From: Pardosa pseudoannulata
Taxonomy: Eukaryota; Arthropoda; Arachnida; Araneae; Lycosidae
Assembly: GCA_032207245.1 (NCBI GenBank)
Contig: CM063498.1
Coordinates: 86,366,716-86,430,715, forward strand
Direction: 5' to 3'
DNA length: 64,000 nt
A model generated the notes under the pieces. The model was given only the letters and a program-made list of their open reading frames with translations. It searched no databases and was not told the DNA's origin. How positions within the stretch are numbered: position 1 is the first letter of the stretch; the number at the start of each line of letters is the position of its first letter. The position numbers were made by a program, and so were the translations under genes. Shown here in pieces: positions 48,302 through 59,600 of the stretch.

Positions 48302-51000
48302 ATACTAGCTGCTTCGCACCCAGCCTTCGGTCTGGGTTTTCAAATATTTCGATGAAAGATTTAGAACCACTATTAAAGATAATAAGATGTATTGATAGAA
48401 ATGCTGAATAAATTTCGTATGTTTTAGATTGTTGACGATTATAACAGTTTATTAATAGCCAAATGTCCAGTAAGTGCACTGTGTTGCCCGTGAGCCACTG
48501 CATAATAATTCCCAATTCCAGGACTTTTTTTTAATGTAGGAATCAAATTTCAAAATACTGTGGAGAGTAACATATATATGTACTGTTCTGAATGGGATAA
48601 ATCATTCCCAACCGTCTTTTAGTACTGTTTTACATACATAAAAATTAAATTTTAAACAACAAAACCTAAAATGAAAACTTTTTCTTTAAAAAATGGCAAT
48701 TGTGAAATAAAAACAAATATGATAGAACATGGTGAATTTGTAAGTACTGAATATAAAAATCCCGACAACGTATAACAGAAAAAATGTTTCTTAAAAAATT
48801 TGAGAAAGTATAATAAAGATTTACATATTTTGATGAAATACAAAATTTAGCTATAAAAAATAAAATGATTTTGATACTGGGATATTTCAAAGAGAAAAAG
48901 TTATTACGTATGAAAAATAGTTGTAACTATAGGCAATAAATGGCACCACTCATTACATATTTTAATTAATATATTTTTAACTGATTCTAATTACGATATT
49001 TTGATGATAAAATAAACTAAGCACATAAGGTCAAAAGCCAAGAACTTAAAGCGTTATCATAAGAATGAAGTTACATAAAGGATTTCAATTTTTATAACAC
49101 GAAACATATACCATAAAGTCGCCAAGCTTATTTAAGAATAGGTGAAGTACAGAGTGAGGTCTTAAAATTGGATTAATAAAAATGGCGCAATTGAATTTAA
49201 AATGAAAGAAATATACCAAATTAATATTGATAAAACAAAATAAGTATATAAGACTAAAACACCGAAAACAATTATATTATTTGAAATCTCATTTTAAACT
49301 TTATTCAAAAGTGGCTACAATATCTCAACATTTCATAGTTTCAAATTTATTTGTTCCCTGTATATCACTTGCCAATTTCTTTTATCTCTAGTGTAGTTGA
49401 GTTTTAGATAACAAAACCTATAACCATATGATAGTTTTTAATTAATAAATGGCAACTGCGAAATGAAAACAAATTTGATAGAACATGGCAAGTTTTTAAT
49501 TATTGAAAATAAAAATCTCGCCAAGCTAATAAAATAGAAAAAAAAGTGATTTCCTAAACAAAAATGAGTTTATCGTTTATCAGATAAGAATAGTCTTATA
49601 TACATAAATGCCATCATATATTTCTATACTTACACTGGAATTTAAAATCGCATAGATACGTTTTTATGTTTCCCGAATATCAAATATCTCGAGATAATAA
49701 TGCCAACACTGCCATATTTAGATGCCAACTCAATAACGGAAAGCGCGTGTCGCAAAATTAAACTGCCATTTTGTTTGGTTTTTCGTTAATATCTTTCGAA
49801 CTAATTGGTATATCGGAACACGAATGGGCGAAATAACATCCCTGGATCTCACAGTCAGATTTTAATCTGGGAATTCAAGAGGTATTAATGTGGAATATGT
49901 TCATTTGGCGGTATTAAGGATTTCTGTCCAAAGAAGATACTCTATGACTTATCGGGTAGATTTGTTAAAAAAGCATAAAAATGAAAACTGTTCTTAATAT
50001 CTATAAATAAAAATAACAAAATATATGTTTACACGCTAACGATTAAATCTGCATCAAATGTGTGTCTTATATTAAATTTGCTCAAAACTGTATAGTAAAA
50101 TATAAGTTTAACCCTAAACTGTATTACTACTGTACGTTGATTAGCAACGTTTATATACCTTGCCAAATTACGTGATAGAATAGGGAGCAGAGGTTTTGAA
50201 AGCAAAAGTGCTAATTTTGTTCGTAGTAATAAATGTTTCCAAAATTAAGGAAATTTATGACAAACCACATAGTTTAGTATGAAACAGAAGCACACATTCA
50301 TATTGTCAAATATGTGAATATAAAGATAACTATATAAAATGATAGGAATTTATTTGCCCATGAGAGTCACTGAAATTTGTACTTTTTGTTGTTAAAATAT
50401 TATTGATAAACATTTCATTGCAACTTAAAAATTAACCAAGAATTAAATTTAAAATGAGTTCTTATATAAAAATGCGATAATATGCATCATATAGAAATGA
50501 AAGTGAATCACTTTATATCTCAATTTCCAGGTCAAATCGAATTGATACTACACAGACGATTATAAAATAAGAAATGAATAAATGAAATATTTAAAGGAAT
50601 GACGTCATAATGATAGAAAAATATCATTTTCACCTATGTATTATGTAATAAATTAAAAATTTTAATCTTCTACTTTTAACCGAGGAAAACTGCGTTTAAA
50701 ACAATTACTTGGGATGACGTCACATTGCTAGAAATAATGCTTCTTTCACTTAGTTATCACGCGATAAATTAAAAATTTAATCGTTTGCTTTTAACCGGGG
50801 AAAATAATGCTTAGAATAGTGACATGAAATGCTCGAAAATGGGGGAAGAAATGGATTTCGAACGTTAAAAATTTACAAAAACCTTCCCAGGGATATACCT
50901 AAACATTTCCCAAATTTTCACGGCGATTGGATGCATGGTTTTTGAGTCTATTGAGTACAGACAGACAGACAGACACACACAAATTCATTTTTATTATTTA
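48302..51000 (+). repeat. Interspersed repeat, unassigned, long copy
   Basis: It starts atactagctgcttcgcaccc and ends with (gaca)n, cacacacaaattcatttttatt. Its last 940 bp align with 34575-35535. The first 1.7 kb are absent from the other copy. It contains an internal duplication: 48650-48790 and 49405-49550 share aacaaaacct, aaatggcaa.tg.gaaat.aaaac and gatagaacatgg. Confidence 0.75.
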
Positions 51001-51995
51001 ATACTATTTACAAAATTTCATGAAAATAAGTTTACAATACTTCTTTAACAGTAGAAAGATTTTTTTGTTTGCCTAAAATCTGGAAGCAGTCATTTTGACC
51101 ACTGTCTTTAAATGACTAAAAACCACCTTTTTTTTTTACAATTTGTTTTCTAAAGCAAATTATGTAATTTGGTTATAAAATTTAACATTTACATTACATT
51201 AATTTACTATGTAGTTTATGTATAATTTGTAATATTTTTTATGCTCATAAAATACAGTATTATATGTAAACTACATATGACTGAAAAGTAGAAAATAAAG
51301 CTTACTATACAAAAATTTTTCTTAGACTTGAACACATTTAAATCTATATCTCATATGATAAGTTTAAAAAATGCATACATTTTAAGACAAATAGTATGAT
51401 ATGATTGGCTTATTATTTTTTTTATATACTTTCTACAAATACTCAGCTTTATCACTTTGCTTTTACAAGAACTACAAATTGAATTTTTGCAATTAGATCA
51501 ATTGTTTATAGCTTTACTGCAGCATTGATTGATTTGATATTTATGTTTTCCACTTAATGTAGTTGAGACATCATGTATCTCAGCTATCATAAATGGAGAA
51601 TAATTTTAAAGAGAAAATTTCTTGGAGGAAACATCATTTCTATGAAACTCATCAGCTAAATTCAAAATGTAATTATACAGTAACATATATATGTATACAG
51701 CAATCCTTATAGGGGGTTAGAACCCATTGTTTCTGCCGTCACTACACTACTGTGAACTGCTGTATCAATTATAAAACTTCACTTTTATGTACTTTGTTAA
51801 CATATAATAGCAAATAAATTCCTTATCATGAAAATTAATGATATACTATAATGATTAAAACTATAACTAGTCACTAATGAGGACAGGCTGTAATATTCCA
51901 AATAGTTTAGATGTCATATTTACTTTACTGTTACGAGTCCATAATAATTTATATATAAGATATTCTATATTCAGTAGAACTGATTTGTGCCTTAA

Positions 51996-52634
51996 CCCTC
52001 TAAGCGGTTTGCGCATACAATTCTGCGAAACTGATGATGTCTTCAAAATGTTCAATTTTCGACCTCAAACAACGCTTCAAAAATGGATGCAATGTGCATT
52101 TCTGCCAGTGCTTTACCCTATGGAGTTTTGAGGTAGGAAGGTCAGGTTGATTAAGAACTCCACCCCTATTTGACTGACATTTATTGAAGGATACACCCCT
52201 ACCCCCTGAGGCACAAAGATGCTAATAGTTTTTCATGTCTTTGTAAATCTCTATTTCAAAGTATTTCGTTTGCAGTAACAGATGTATCTCTAATTGCACC
52301 ACTTAAATATCTTCGAGTACTTTCATAAAAAAATATAAACAAGTCTCTCAAAGAATATTTTTATTTGTACTTTTAGAATCCCTTATTTCTTATGGGATGA
52401 TCTTTGAGACTTGACGAGCTTTATGTGTATTAAAAATTAACAATCTATAATATCTATTTATATATCTATTTATAACCAGAAGTAAAGGGACAATAACGAG
52501 GGTGGATTTTCGGTATTCCATTCCAATCGACAAAAGGTAAAGGAAAAAATCATAGAAAGCTTTGGCCCCTGAAGCACGAAACCTTTAGCATATTTTTTGG
52601 AAACTTTTTTCCTCTATGTGTTCCACTCAGAGGG
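51996..52634. mobile_element. TTAA-flanked MITE (piggyBac-like), 639 bp
   Basis: TTAA on both sides (51992-51995 and 52635-52638). The left end ccctctaagcgg and the reversed right end ccctctgagtgg match at 10 of 12. The interior is GC-richer than its surroundings and has no long conserved frame; the ORFs at 51867-52131 straddle its left edge and are chance. Confidence 0.75.
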
Positions 52635-52904
52635 TTAATAGGTTAACTAGGAAAATTTTATTTAATACATTTAATTAGTATTTTTTACATAAATTGATAT
52701 CACAAGAATCTTTCTATTTACCGATTAACTAACCCAGCATTTCCACTTTCCTATTATCTAAAATTTACTTTTAGAAAATTTTGTTCTTAGTATCAAATTT
52801 TACTAAATTTTCTACCTTATTATTTTGATAAATAATGTATTTTAACCTTATGTTAATTGTTGAAAGTATTCTGTAGCTTTATTTTTAACATCTGAACTTT
52901 TCAG

Positions 52905-53071
52905 GTGACACTTCGATAGAAGTTAAAGGGTCATCTGAAGAAGATGAAGAGGATGATACCACAGTTGAAAGAGCTTGTGATTCCTTATTAATGTGCATTG
53001 TTACAACTTTAAATCAGGGTCTTAGAAATGGAGGAGGAATTGGAGATGTTCTTAGAGCTCCAAGTTCAAAG
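52905..53071 (+). CDS. Itpr: Itpr exon: pore helix and selectivity filter
   Basis: 167-nt exon, acceptor cttttcag, donor gtgagt, phase 1 in and phase 0 out. An acidic luminal stretch ([16 protein letters not shown]) leads to [20 protein letters not shown] and DVLRAPSSK. The filter GGGIGD is at 53030-53047; vertebrate IP3 receptors have GGGVGD, and Ile at this position is the ryanodine-receptor form (GGGIGD). Confidence 0.97.
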
Positions 53072-53188
53072 GTGAGTAAATGTTCACTTAAAAATGCAAT
53101 CTTAATATTTTGGTATGTTTAAAAATACTGGTGAATCAATTTCATAATAATTATAATGTATTAGCAGAACCACCCAGTAAGCACATGC

Positions 53189-53189
<1 letters not shown>

Positions 53190-53230
<41 letters not shown>
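53190..53230. repeat. (TA)n microsatellite
   Basis: TA tract about 120 bp after the pore exon, followed by gtgtgtgt. Confidence 0.95.
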
Positions 53231-53238
<8 letters not shown>

Positions 53239-53329
53239 AATATATCGAAATTATTTAACCTGAAATGTCTATCTAAAATTCTACTTTTTCCTCTTCTCAT
53301 TTTTTAATACCTAATTTCCCAGCCATAAA

Positions 53330-53674
53330 TTGTCAGAATTAAAGGAATGTTTCCTGACTCAAATTCTTTTTACCCATCTCTAAAAACTAATGCTGGCATA
53401 AATGCAAATCTTCTACCCACTGGCCACATTTTTCAATTGTCCCAGGAAAATAGTTTCACTACTCCAATAATTAAATTGCTACTTGTGTTGTTTTCAAGCT
53501 AACTTAAATGATCATAGTTCACTCTTGACACCTTCCCCCCCCAAAAAAAAAATGCTGAATAATCTTAAGTTTCTTAGGAACACAATCACATGATTGCTCG
53601 CAATTACAAACATGGGTAATTCAAATAATTAGGGCTAATATCCTGTGTAATAGGCGAAAGATAATTTCACTGCT

Positions 53675-53711
<37 letters not shown>
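53330..53711 (+). repeat. Microsatellite-associated repeat, left-flank copy
   Basis: The last 60 bp before the (TA)n tract at 53679-53711 read agggctaatatcctgtgtaa, then taggcgaaagataatttcac and tgcttac. The sequence before the (TA)n at 41360 is similar (gggctatatctcccatgtga, ttggtgaaaagaataatttt). So both TA tracts grew at the end of the same mobile repeat. Confidence 0.5.
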
Positions 53712-53721
<10 letters not shown>

Positions 53722-54135
53722 CTTGTACAATTTTGCAGATTACATATAATTAAGAAAATAGCCTTTATTTATTTGCTGGTGCTCTTAATCAGCAAAGTCC
53801 ACACTTTAAAAGGCCATTAAACCAGAAGAATAGTCAAGGGAAATGCAAAATTGTGCAGTCAAATTGTAGCACCCTTGTAAAGAAAAACTGAGGGGCAAAA
53901 CACATGTAGAAATAGAGCTTTCAAAGATAGCCAACACAATGACTCTGGATTTTTGGGAAATTTAAAAAAAAAATACATGTAAAAAATGTAAATCATTGAT
54001 TTTGTTTCAACCCAAAAGTTGATTACTATAAGGTTTAGGAAACAGACTATGTTATACATTAAGAGACAGGAATTAAAATTGGAGAATGTGATTCAGACTT
54101 TATATTCAGATAACATTCAACATATTACACACACA

Positions 54136-54138
<3 letters not shown>

Positions 54139-54180
<42 letters not shown>

Positions 54181-54192
54181 TATATATATATA

Positions 54193-54234
<42 letters not shown>
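54139..54234. repeat. Compound (TA)n(TG)n microsatellite
   Basis: TA repeat with two interruptions followed by about 14 TG units. Confidence 0.95.
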
Positions 54235-54237
<3 letters not shown>

Positions 54238-54239
54238 TG

Positions 54240-54600
54240 GTAAAAATTCCTCTTCAATCATTTAAGATTATAGACAATATTTTTAATTGCCAGAGCTTGC
54301 TCAGCAATGTAATTGTGGGGTGGTCATTGTGGCAAGAAAAACTCTCACTCAGAACAAGACCAAGGGAATATTTGACTGAAATCCTTTACTTTCATTTTAA
54401 ACTTAATGATTCCATAGACACATCTTACATAGACAACAGATAACTGTACTTCTACTGATTTGTGAAAAGGCTGTGTTTGAAGAAGGGCAATCCCATAGTT
54501 TATTTCTCATAGGAGAAATCTAAAGCAGCAGTTCTATTGCAGCCTGAAAAAACAACCATGGGGGCAAAAATGCATAAAACAGCATAAAGATTGTTGAAGA
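54240..54600 (+). repeat. Microsatellite-associated repeat, copy 2
   Basis: It follows a compound dinucleotide tract and is homologous to 36165-36560 (see that entry). It carries a 68-codon open frame with no recognisable product. Confidence 0.5.
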
Positions 54601-54758
54601 TCATTTTTACTCTTTTGGCTCTTTTTTAATGCAATAAATTTTACAGTATTTTTTTATTTTTAATTTCCAAATCTTATCTATGTGATGAAATATTTTTAGT
54701 TGTAGGATTTTTTTTCTCTTTTTTTGAGTTTAATATATCTTTCTTGTTCATTTACCAG

Positions 54759-54924
54759 GAACCACTGTTTGTTGCTAGAGTCATTTATGACTTACTATTC
54801 TTCTTTGTTGTAATTATTATTGTCCTGAATCTTATCTTTGGTGTCATTATTGATACATTTGCTGACCTGAGAAGCGAAAAACAACAGAAAGAAGAAATTC
54901 TCAAGAATACATGTTTTATTTGTG
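54759..54924 (+). CDS. Itpr: Itpr exon: pore-lining S6
   Basis: 166-nt exon, acceptor atttaccag, donor gtatgt, phase 0 in and phase 1 out. It encodes [40 protein letters not shown] and [15 protein letters not shown]. The S6 gate and the first half of the zinc site (CFIC) are intact. Confidence 0.98.
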
Positions 54925-56211
54925 GTATGTTAATTAGTCCTGAATACAAGCTTTTTTTATTGTCTTTTAAAACCTTATTTATTTTTTACTAACTTTATTC
55001 TTGTATATAACTCAGTGCAATGTAATGTAGAAAATTAACATATCAGCAAGTACACTTACATGTAAAAATCTGACCTAGTGCACTAATCTTTCCATTATAT
55101 TCTCTTTGAAAAAAACTAAGCATAATCCCTCCCATACTGATCCTTACTCTATATTAAGACTGACTGAAAAACCTGTATATATACAGATTCACTCAGTATT
55201 GTTCTTGTTGACAAAAGCATAAGTTTAGAGATTGTAAATGGTGATTCTAAATTGCAACAACCATACATTATTGCCTTTATGTTTGGGCTTTAATATCCTA
55301 TGCTCAATTTGGTAATGAAACAGGCTAGTATCTTTATAATCTCATTGAATGACAACTTATATGCATTTTCTGTTTCTGACCTTGACAGATGAAGGGTTAA
55401 TATGTATGGCATCAAACTTAAGTTGTACTGATTTTCCAAAATAGTAATGTTTAAGTTTTAAATTGGATGGGTAAAATTTGATTCATAGATTTATGAATAT
55501 CCCCACCTGGATAATTTTGAAAAGTAGGCAGATATTTTCTACAAACATGCTGAGTTTAGTCTATATCAAATATGAAGAACAATGTAAAAACAAAATGACT
55601 ATGAATAAAAGTATTTCAATGCCTAGTCCACTCAAAGCAAACGGCTTTAGTTATGTAATCAAAAGACTGCTAACTGTTTAATCCCCAGTTACCAACAGTA
55701 TAGCTATATACCATATTTTCCAGATGTGTACTTACAAATAAGGATAATCTATAGTCATTATGGAAGATACAAAGTAATTACTAAATTATACATCAGTACT
55801 CAAAAACATGAATTTCATCGTTTTGGGGCATATTTTCCCCAAATACGTAAACAATGTAATGCATATGTTTTTCTTTTGCAATCTTTATAATTGTAGCTTT
55901 TTGGTTATGCAATCTAACCTTGAATATCTTGGGCAATTAAGAAATTATATTGGGATCATTGTAAATTATTATGGTATATAAATATATAAACTCATTGTTT
56001 ATAGTTTATATATTGTTTTGATAGTAATGCACATATTATCTATCTTAATAGCAAAAATTGTAAGCTTTAAAGTTTTAGTTAATTTAAATAACATTTTAAG
56101 TTTATTTAAGCTAATGTTATCTATATATCTATACATTTTTGCTATGTTTAGGTCTTAATATGATGATTTACAAAATGTGAAAGATGACCTTAACTTTTTT
56201 TTACATTTCAG
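54925..56211 (+). other. Itpr intron, 1.3 kb
   Basis: AT-rich. Small open frames such as 55478-55681 are not supported. No RNA gene or element seen. Confidence 0.5.
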
Positions 56212-56372
56212 GTCTGAATAGAGCATCATTTGATAATAAGACTGTTTCATTTGAAGAGCATATTCGATGTGAACATAATATGTGGCATTACTTATATTTC
56301 ATTGTTTTAGTTAGAGTGAAAGATCCAACAGAGTTTACAGGCCCTGAAAGTTATGTTGCTTCTATGATAAAG
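56212..56372 (+). CDS. Itpr: Itpr exon: C-terminal linker zinc site
   Basis: 161-nt exon, acceptor catttcag, donor gtaata, phase 1 in and phase 0 out. It encodes [40 protein letters not shown] and SYVASMIK. The two His of [10 protein letters not shown] complete the C2H2-like linker fold begun by CFIC in the previous exon. Confidence 0.98.
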
Positions 56373-56819
56373 GTAATAAGAAACTCGAGAGTACTTAGAT
56401 TTATTACTTTAAAAACCCTTAATTTTATCTTTAGTTTAATTGTCAATTATAATTTGTTATTTTTAATTCTGATCATTGAAATTTAATATTTAGTAAAGGT
56501 TCTGTAGAATTATTATTTTTTATTCATATATATATATATATAGATAGGTTTCTGAACCCAAGAGGGGGAAACGTTACTCAGAGGCCGTGCGCTTAAAAAT
56601 GGACTGCCGCATTGCATACTGAATTCAGGGATGATTCTGTTCCGAAATTTTTTGTGGGTTTGTTAAAAAAAATAATAATAATAATAAAAAATAAAAATAA
56701 ACACAGATTTTTTTTTGGGGGGGGGAATTTAAAAAAAAATGAAGGAACTATTTACATATCTTACATATATTTAAATTTTGACGATAATCGGAAAGATTTC
56801 TTCCCTTTTCTCTCTCTCA

Positions 56820-56822
<3 letters not shown>

Positions 56823-56876
<54 letters not shown>
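56823..56876. repeat. T54 homopolymer
   Basis: Run of 54 T, followed after 13 bases by a second T run of about 19. Phe-rich ORFs here are artefacts. Confidence 0.9.
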
Positions 56877-56878
<2 letters not shown>

Positions 56879-57490
56879 CGCGTCCACATTTTTTTTTTTT
56901 TTTTTTTTACAAAAACAGGAGAAAAGCATTATCAGTTCATTCTCCCAACACGGGCTTCAATGTCAAAAAGCCGTGTGACGTGGTATAAATTAAACACATA
57001 GAACTTGTGTGGTTTTAGTTGTAATAATACAGCTAAGCTGAAATTGTATGTTTTTGATGAAAAACAACCGTTTTCTGAATTTCGATTCCGGAAAATGTGC
57101 ATTTTTTAATGGGCCATTATAGTTAATACTGCTATTATAAGGTAGGGGCTCTCAAATGGTAGAATTATGTTTTAACAACCTGCGTACTTTAGATAACCCC
57201 CGAACGCACGTGCATGTAGACCGATCGTAATACTGTTTTATATATCGATATTTTTTTAATATCGCGGTAACAGTATTAAGATTTCAAACCCTCCTACAGT
57301 TATTTTTTGTGCAATGGGCAGTGTCTGTGAGAATATAACACTGTTGCAAATAACTTGGAATTTTGGATAAGCACGGAAGTTAATTATTGTTGAAAAATCC
57401 ACACCTTTTTTGTTGTTAAGTTTGTATTGAAGTTGATGAAAAAATTTACTAATGAAAAATCGTAACTTTTAACGGCAATCCCTATAAAAG

Positions 57491-57645
57491 TCAGCCCTCC
57501 AGCTGAATCGGCAGGACGCTGCCACAGGTTCGAATCCCGCCGCTTTGTTCGCAGCCATTCAGAATCGTAGTAATTAAGTAGTAAACTCCGATGTCTTTAG
57601 CTGTCAGGTAACATAAAAGTAAACTAGCACTCTCAGACCAAACTA
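57491..57645 (+). mobile_element. tRNA-derived SINE, family 1-like, diverged copy
   Basis: A-box-like agctgaatcggcagg, B-box aggttcgaatcccgc, then ttcgcagccattcagaatcg, which parallels ttcgtagccgttcggaatcg of the young copy at 32530. It ends ctctcagaccaaac. Parts of the middle differ, so it may be a subfamily. Confidence 0.65.
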
Positions 57646-57659
57646 AATGGTTACAAATC

Positions 57660-57725
57660 TGTTAGTCTAAAAGTAGAATTCGAACCCACTGGCTCAGATA
57701 CCGGAAGAAAGCCCGTCCTATTCGA
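57660..57725 (-). mobile_element. tRNA-like fragment, minus strand
   Basis: On the minus strand a B-box-like gtgggttcgaattctac follows gggctttcttccggtatctg. It is too short and irregular for a tRNA gene; probably a SINE head fragment next to the + strand SINE. Confidence 0.35.
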
Positions 57726-57734
57726 TCATATTCC

Positions 57735-59340
57735 TGAAATTTTACTATTTAAAAATTTTTTTAAATTGTCCACTAAAAAAAATAGCTTTATACAAAGTAT
57801 ATATTATTTAAATCATGAGTTTTTAGACATTGATTAAAATTAAATCTAATGATAATTATTGTATCTTTACAAACTATTAAGGTATAGATTTTACTGCTAT
57901 TTAAGAAATTCTACAGTCACAAGATTAAAAATTTGTTTATAGAAATGCCTTCTAAAAATTTGATATCTAAAATGTACGTTTATACTATTAGATTTTTTTT
58001 TTTTTTTTTTAAATTAGGATATTTGAGAAATTTCTGATTTAAATCTGTTTAGAACATTTTTTGATTAGGAGACTCAAGTAATTGTTTATATTAGTAAAAA
58101 TTATTTAGCTTCTGGTATATTTCATACTTAGGTACTTGTTTTTGCATTATGTATACTTAAATAAATATTTTTAAATTGTTCTTTACTTTCCGTTTTTCCT
58201 TCTTCATTTTCCTCCTTCTCTTTCCCTCTTATATTTAACTTCTGAGTCTGCTACTTTTATTAAAAAATTTTTGAAATTGTCCATTTAAAAAAATTACTTA
58301 TACTGTATTTTTTAAACATTAATTATAAATCAATGTAAGAAAAATTAATAGAATTGTACAAAGTAGTTAATAACAAATTTTACTATTACAAAGTTTTCAA
58401 GTTCTGTTTGGAAGTACATTTTAAAGCTTTGCTATTTGAAACGGCTTTTAAATTATTGATGTACTGTTGAAATCCCTATTTTAACAAACCAGCTTATAAC
58501 AAATGAAAATTTTGATCTCATGATTTTCCTTTTGTTTACAATGCTAATTTATCCATAAATGGCGATTCTCCATTTTATACATTTATAGTGAATCTTAGGA
58601 ATGAGGTAGAAGGATCCTTTCTTTCAGTCATTTACTAAGTTTTTTTTCTTCAATTTTTATAAAAAATTTTTGCAGTTATAAAAACAGATTTAAATATATG
58701 TTTCAATATTTAAAAACAAAGTGCATGAAATTAATAACATCTTGTCCAGCCACTCAAGGAAAGAAAATTTTTTTTGTTGTATTGGACAAAGAAATTCTTT
58801 AAACTATCTTCATACTGGGATCACGTCTGTAGAATATTATAAATTAATTCAGTATTAAAATAGTAAGCAATAACTAAAGACAAAATTAGTTTTGCATTTG
58901 TCTGCATTTTTGGTTATTCTAATAGTCAATCGTTCAGTTGTTTGGTTTAGGTCAATTAAAATTATTAAAGATAATATTTTTATAAATCTTATACAAGTTA
59001 TAATTTTCTGAGATTTAGCATTTTTCTTAAAGGTTCAAGTATAACAAACAATATGGTTCCTCTAAGTTTAATATAATAAAGTTCAACTTTATTGGTGAAC
59101 TTATTGTTTCAATTAGGCACATTGAAGAAGCATCTGATTTGAATCTATTTTAAATATTTTTTTACTAGGAAACTTGAGTACTTACTTATATGGACAAAAA
59201 GTTATTTAGATACTTCTATATTTCATACTTAGGCACTTGTTTTTACTTTAAGTAAATCAGAACATTAATTTTTAATAGTTATTTAACTTCCTCTTTTTTC
59301 CTCTTTTTTGAATTTTTCTCCTTTTTTTCCTTCTTTTTTT
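57735..59340 (+). repeat. Diverged direct duplication in last long intron
   Basis: Two blocks repeat in the same order. aatttttttaaattgtccac (57750) and aatttttgaaattgtccatt (58268) open them. Later tttcatacttaggtacttgtttttgc (58120, partly) and its counterpart with aggcacttg (59225), each followed by a pyrimidine-rich cttcct..ttttcc stretch, close them. Identity is low, so the duplication is old. Confidence 0.5.
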
Positions 59341-59347
59341 CCAAAAT

Positions 59348-59481
59348 AAAAATAGAAATTTTAAACTATTAATTTTTTTTCTTGCAAGCATTGCACATCG
59401 TCTATCTTATCTATCTATCTAAGATAGATGAAGTGCAATGCTTGCAAGAAAAAAAAATTATAGTTTAGAATTTCTATTTTT
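59348..59481. repeat. Long imperfect hairpin, 62-bp arms
   Basis: Arms 59348-59409 and 59420-59481 pair around a 10-base loop (ctatctatct) with about six mismatches. The best part is cttgcaagcattgcac against gtgcaatgcttgcaag. A transcript of the intron would form a long stem. Confidence 0.85.
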
Positions 59482-59544
59482 GTATTGCATTTTTTAAAAT
59501 TGAATTTATTGCTTAATAATCTCCATTCAATAAGATTGAATGCA

Positions 59545-59600
59545 GTCCTCATATTTTGAATAGTTATTCTTAAATGAATAACTATTCAAAATATGAGGAC
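59545..59600. repeat. Perfect hairpin, 25-bp arms
   Basis: Arms 59545-59569 and 59576-59600 are exact reverse complements (gtcctcatattttgaatagt at the outside) with loop ttaaat. It lies 63 bp after the previous hairpin. A smaller stem (cattcaa/ttgaatg, 59524-59542) sits between them. Confidence 0.92.

Larger units (their letters stand above)
46994..52904 (+). other. Itpr intron, 5.9 kb, repeat-rich
   Basis: Contains a 41-bp A tract, a GC-richer stretch at 47480-48160 of unknown origin, the long copy of the unassigned repeat (48302-51000) and a TTAA MITE (51996-52634). Confidence 0.7.

Noticed and set aside
56612..57001. Phe-rich 129-codon ORF
   Set aside because: Produced by the T54 tract and a neighbouring T run.
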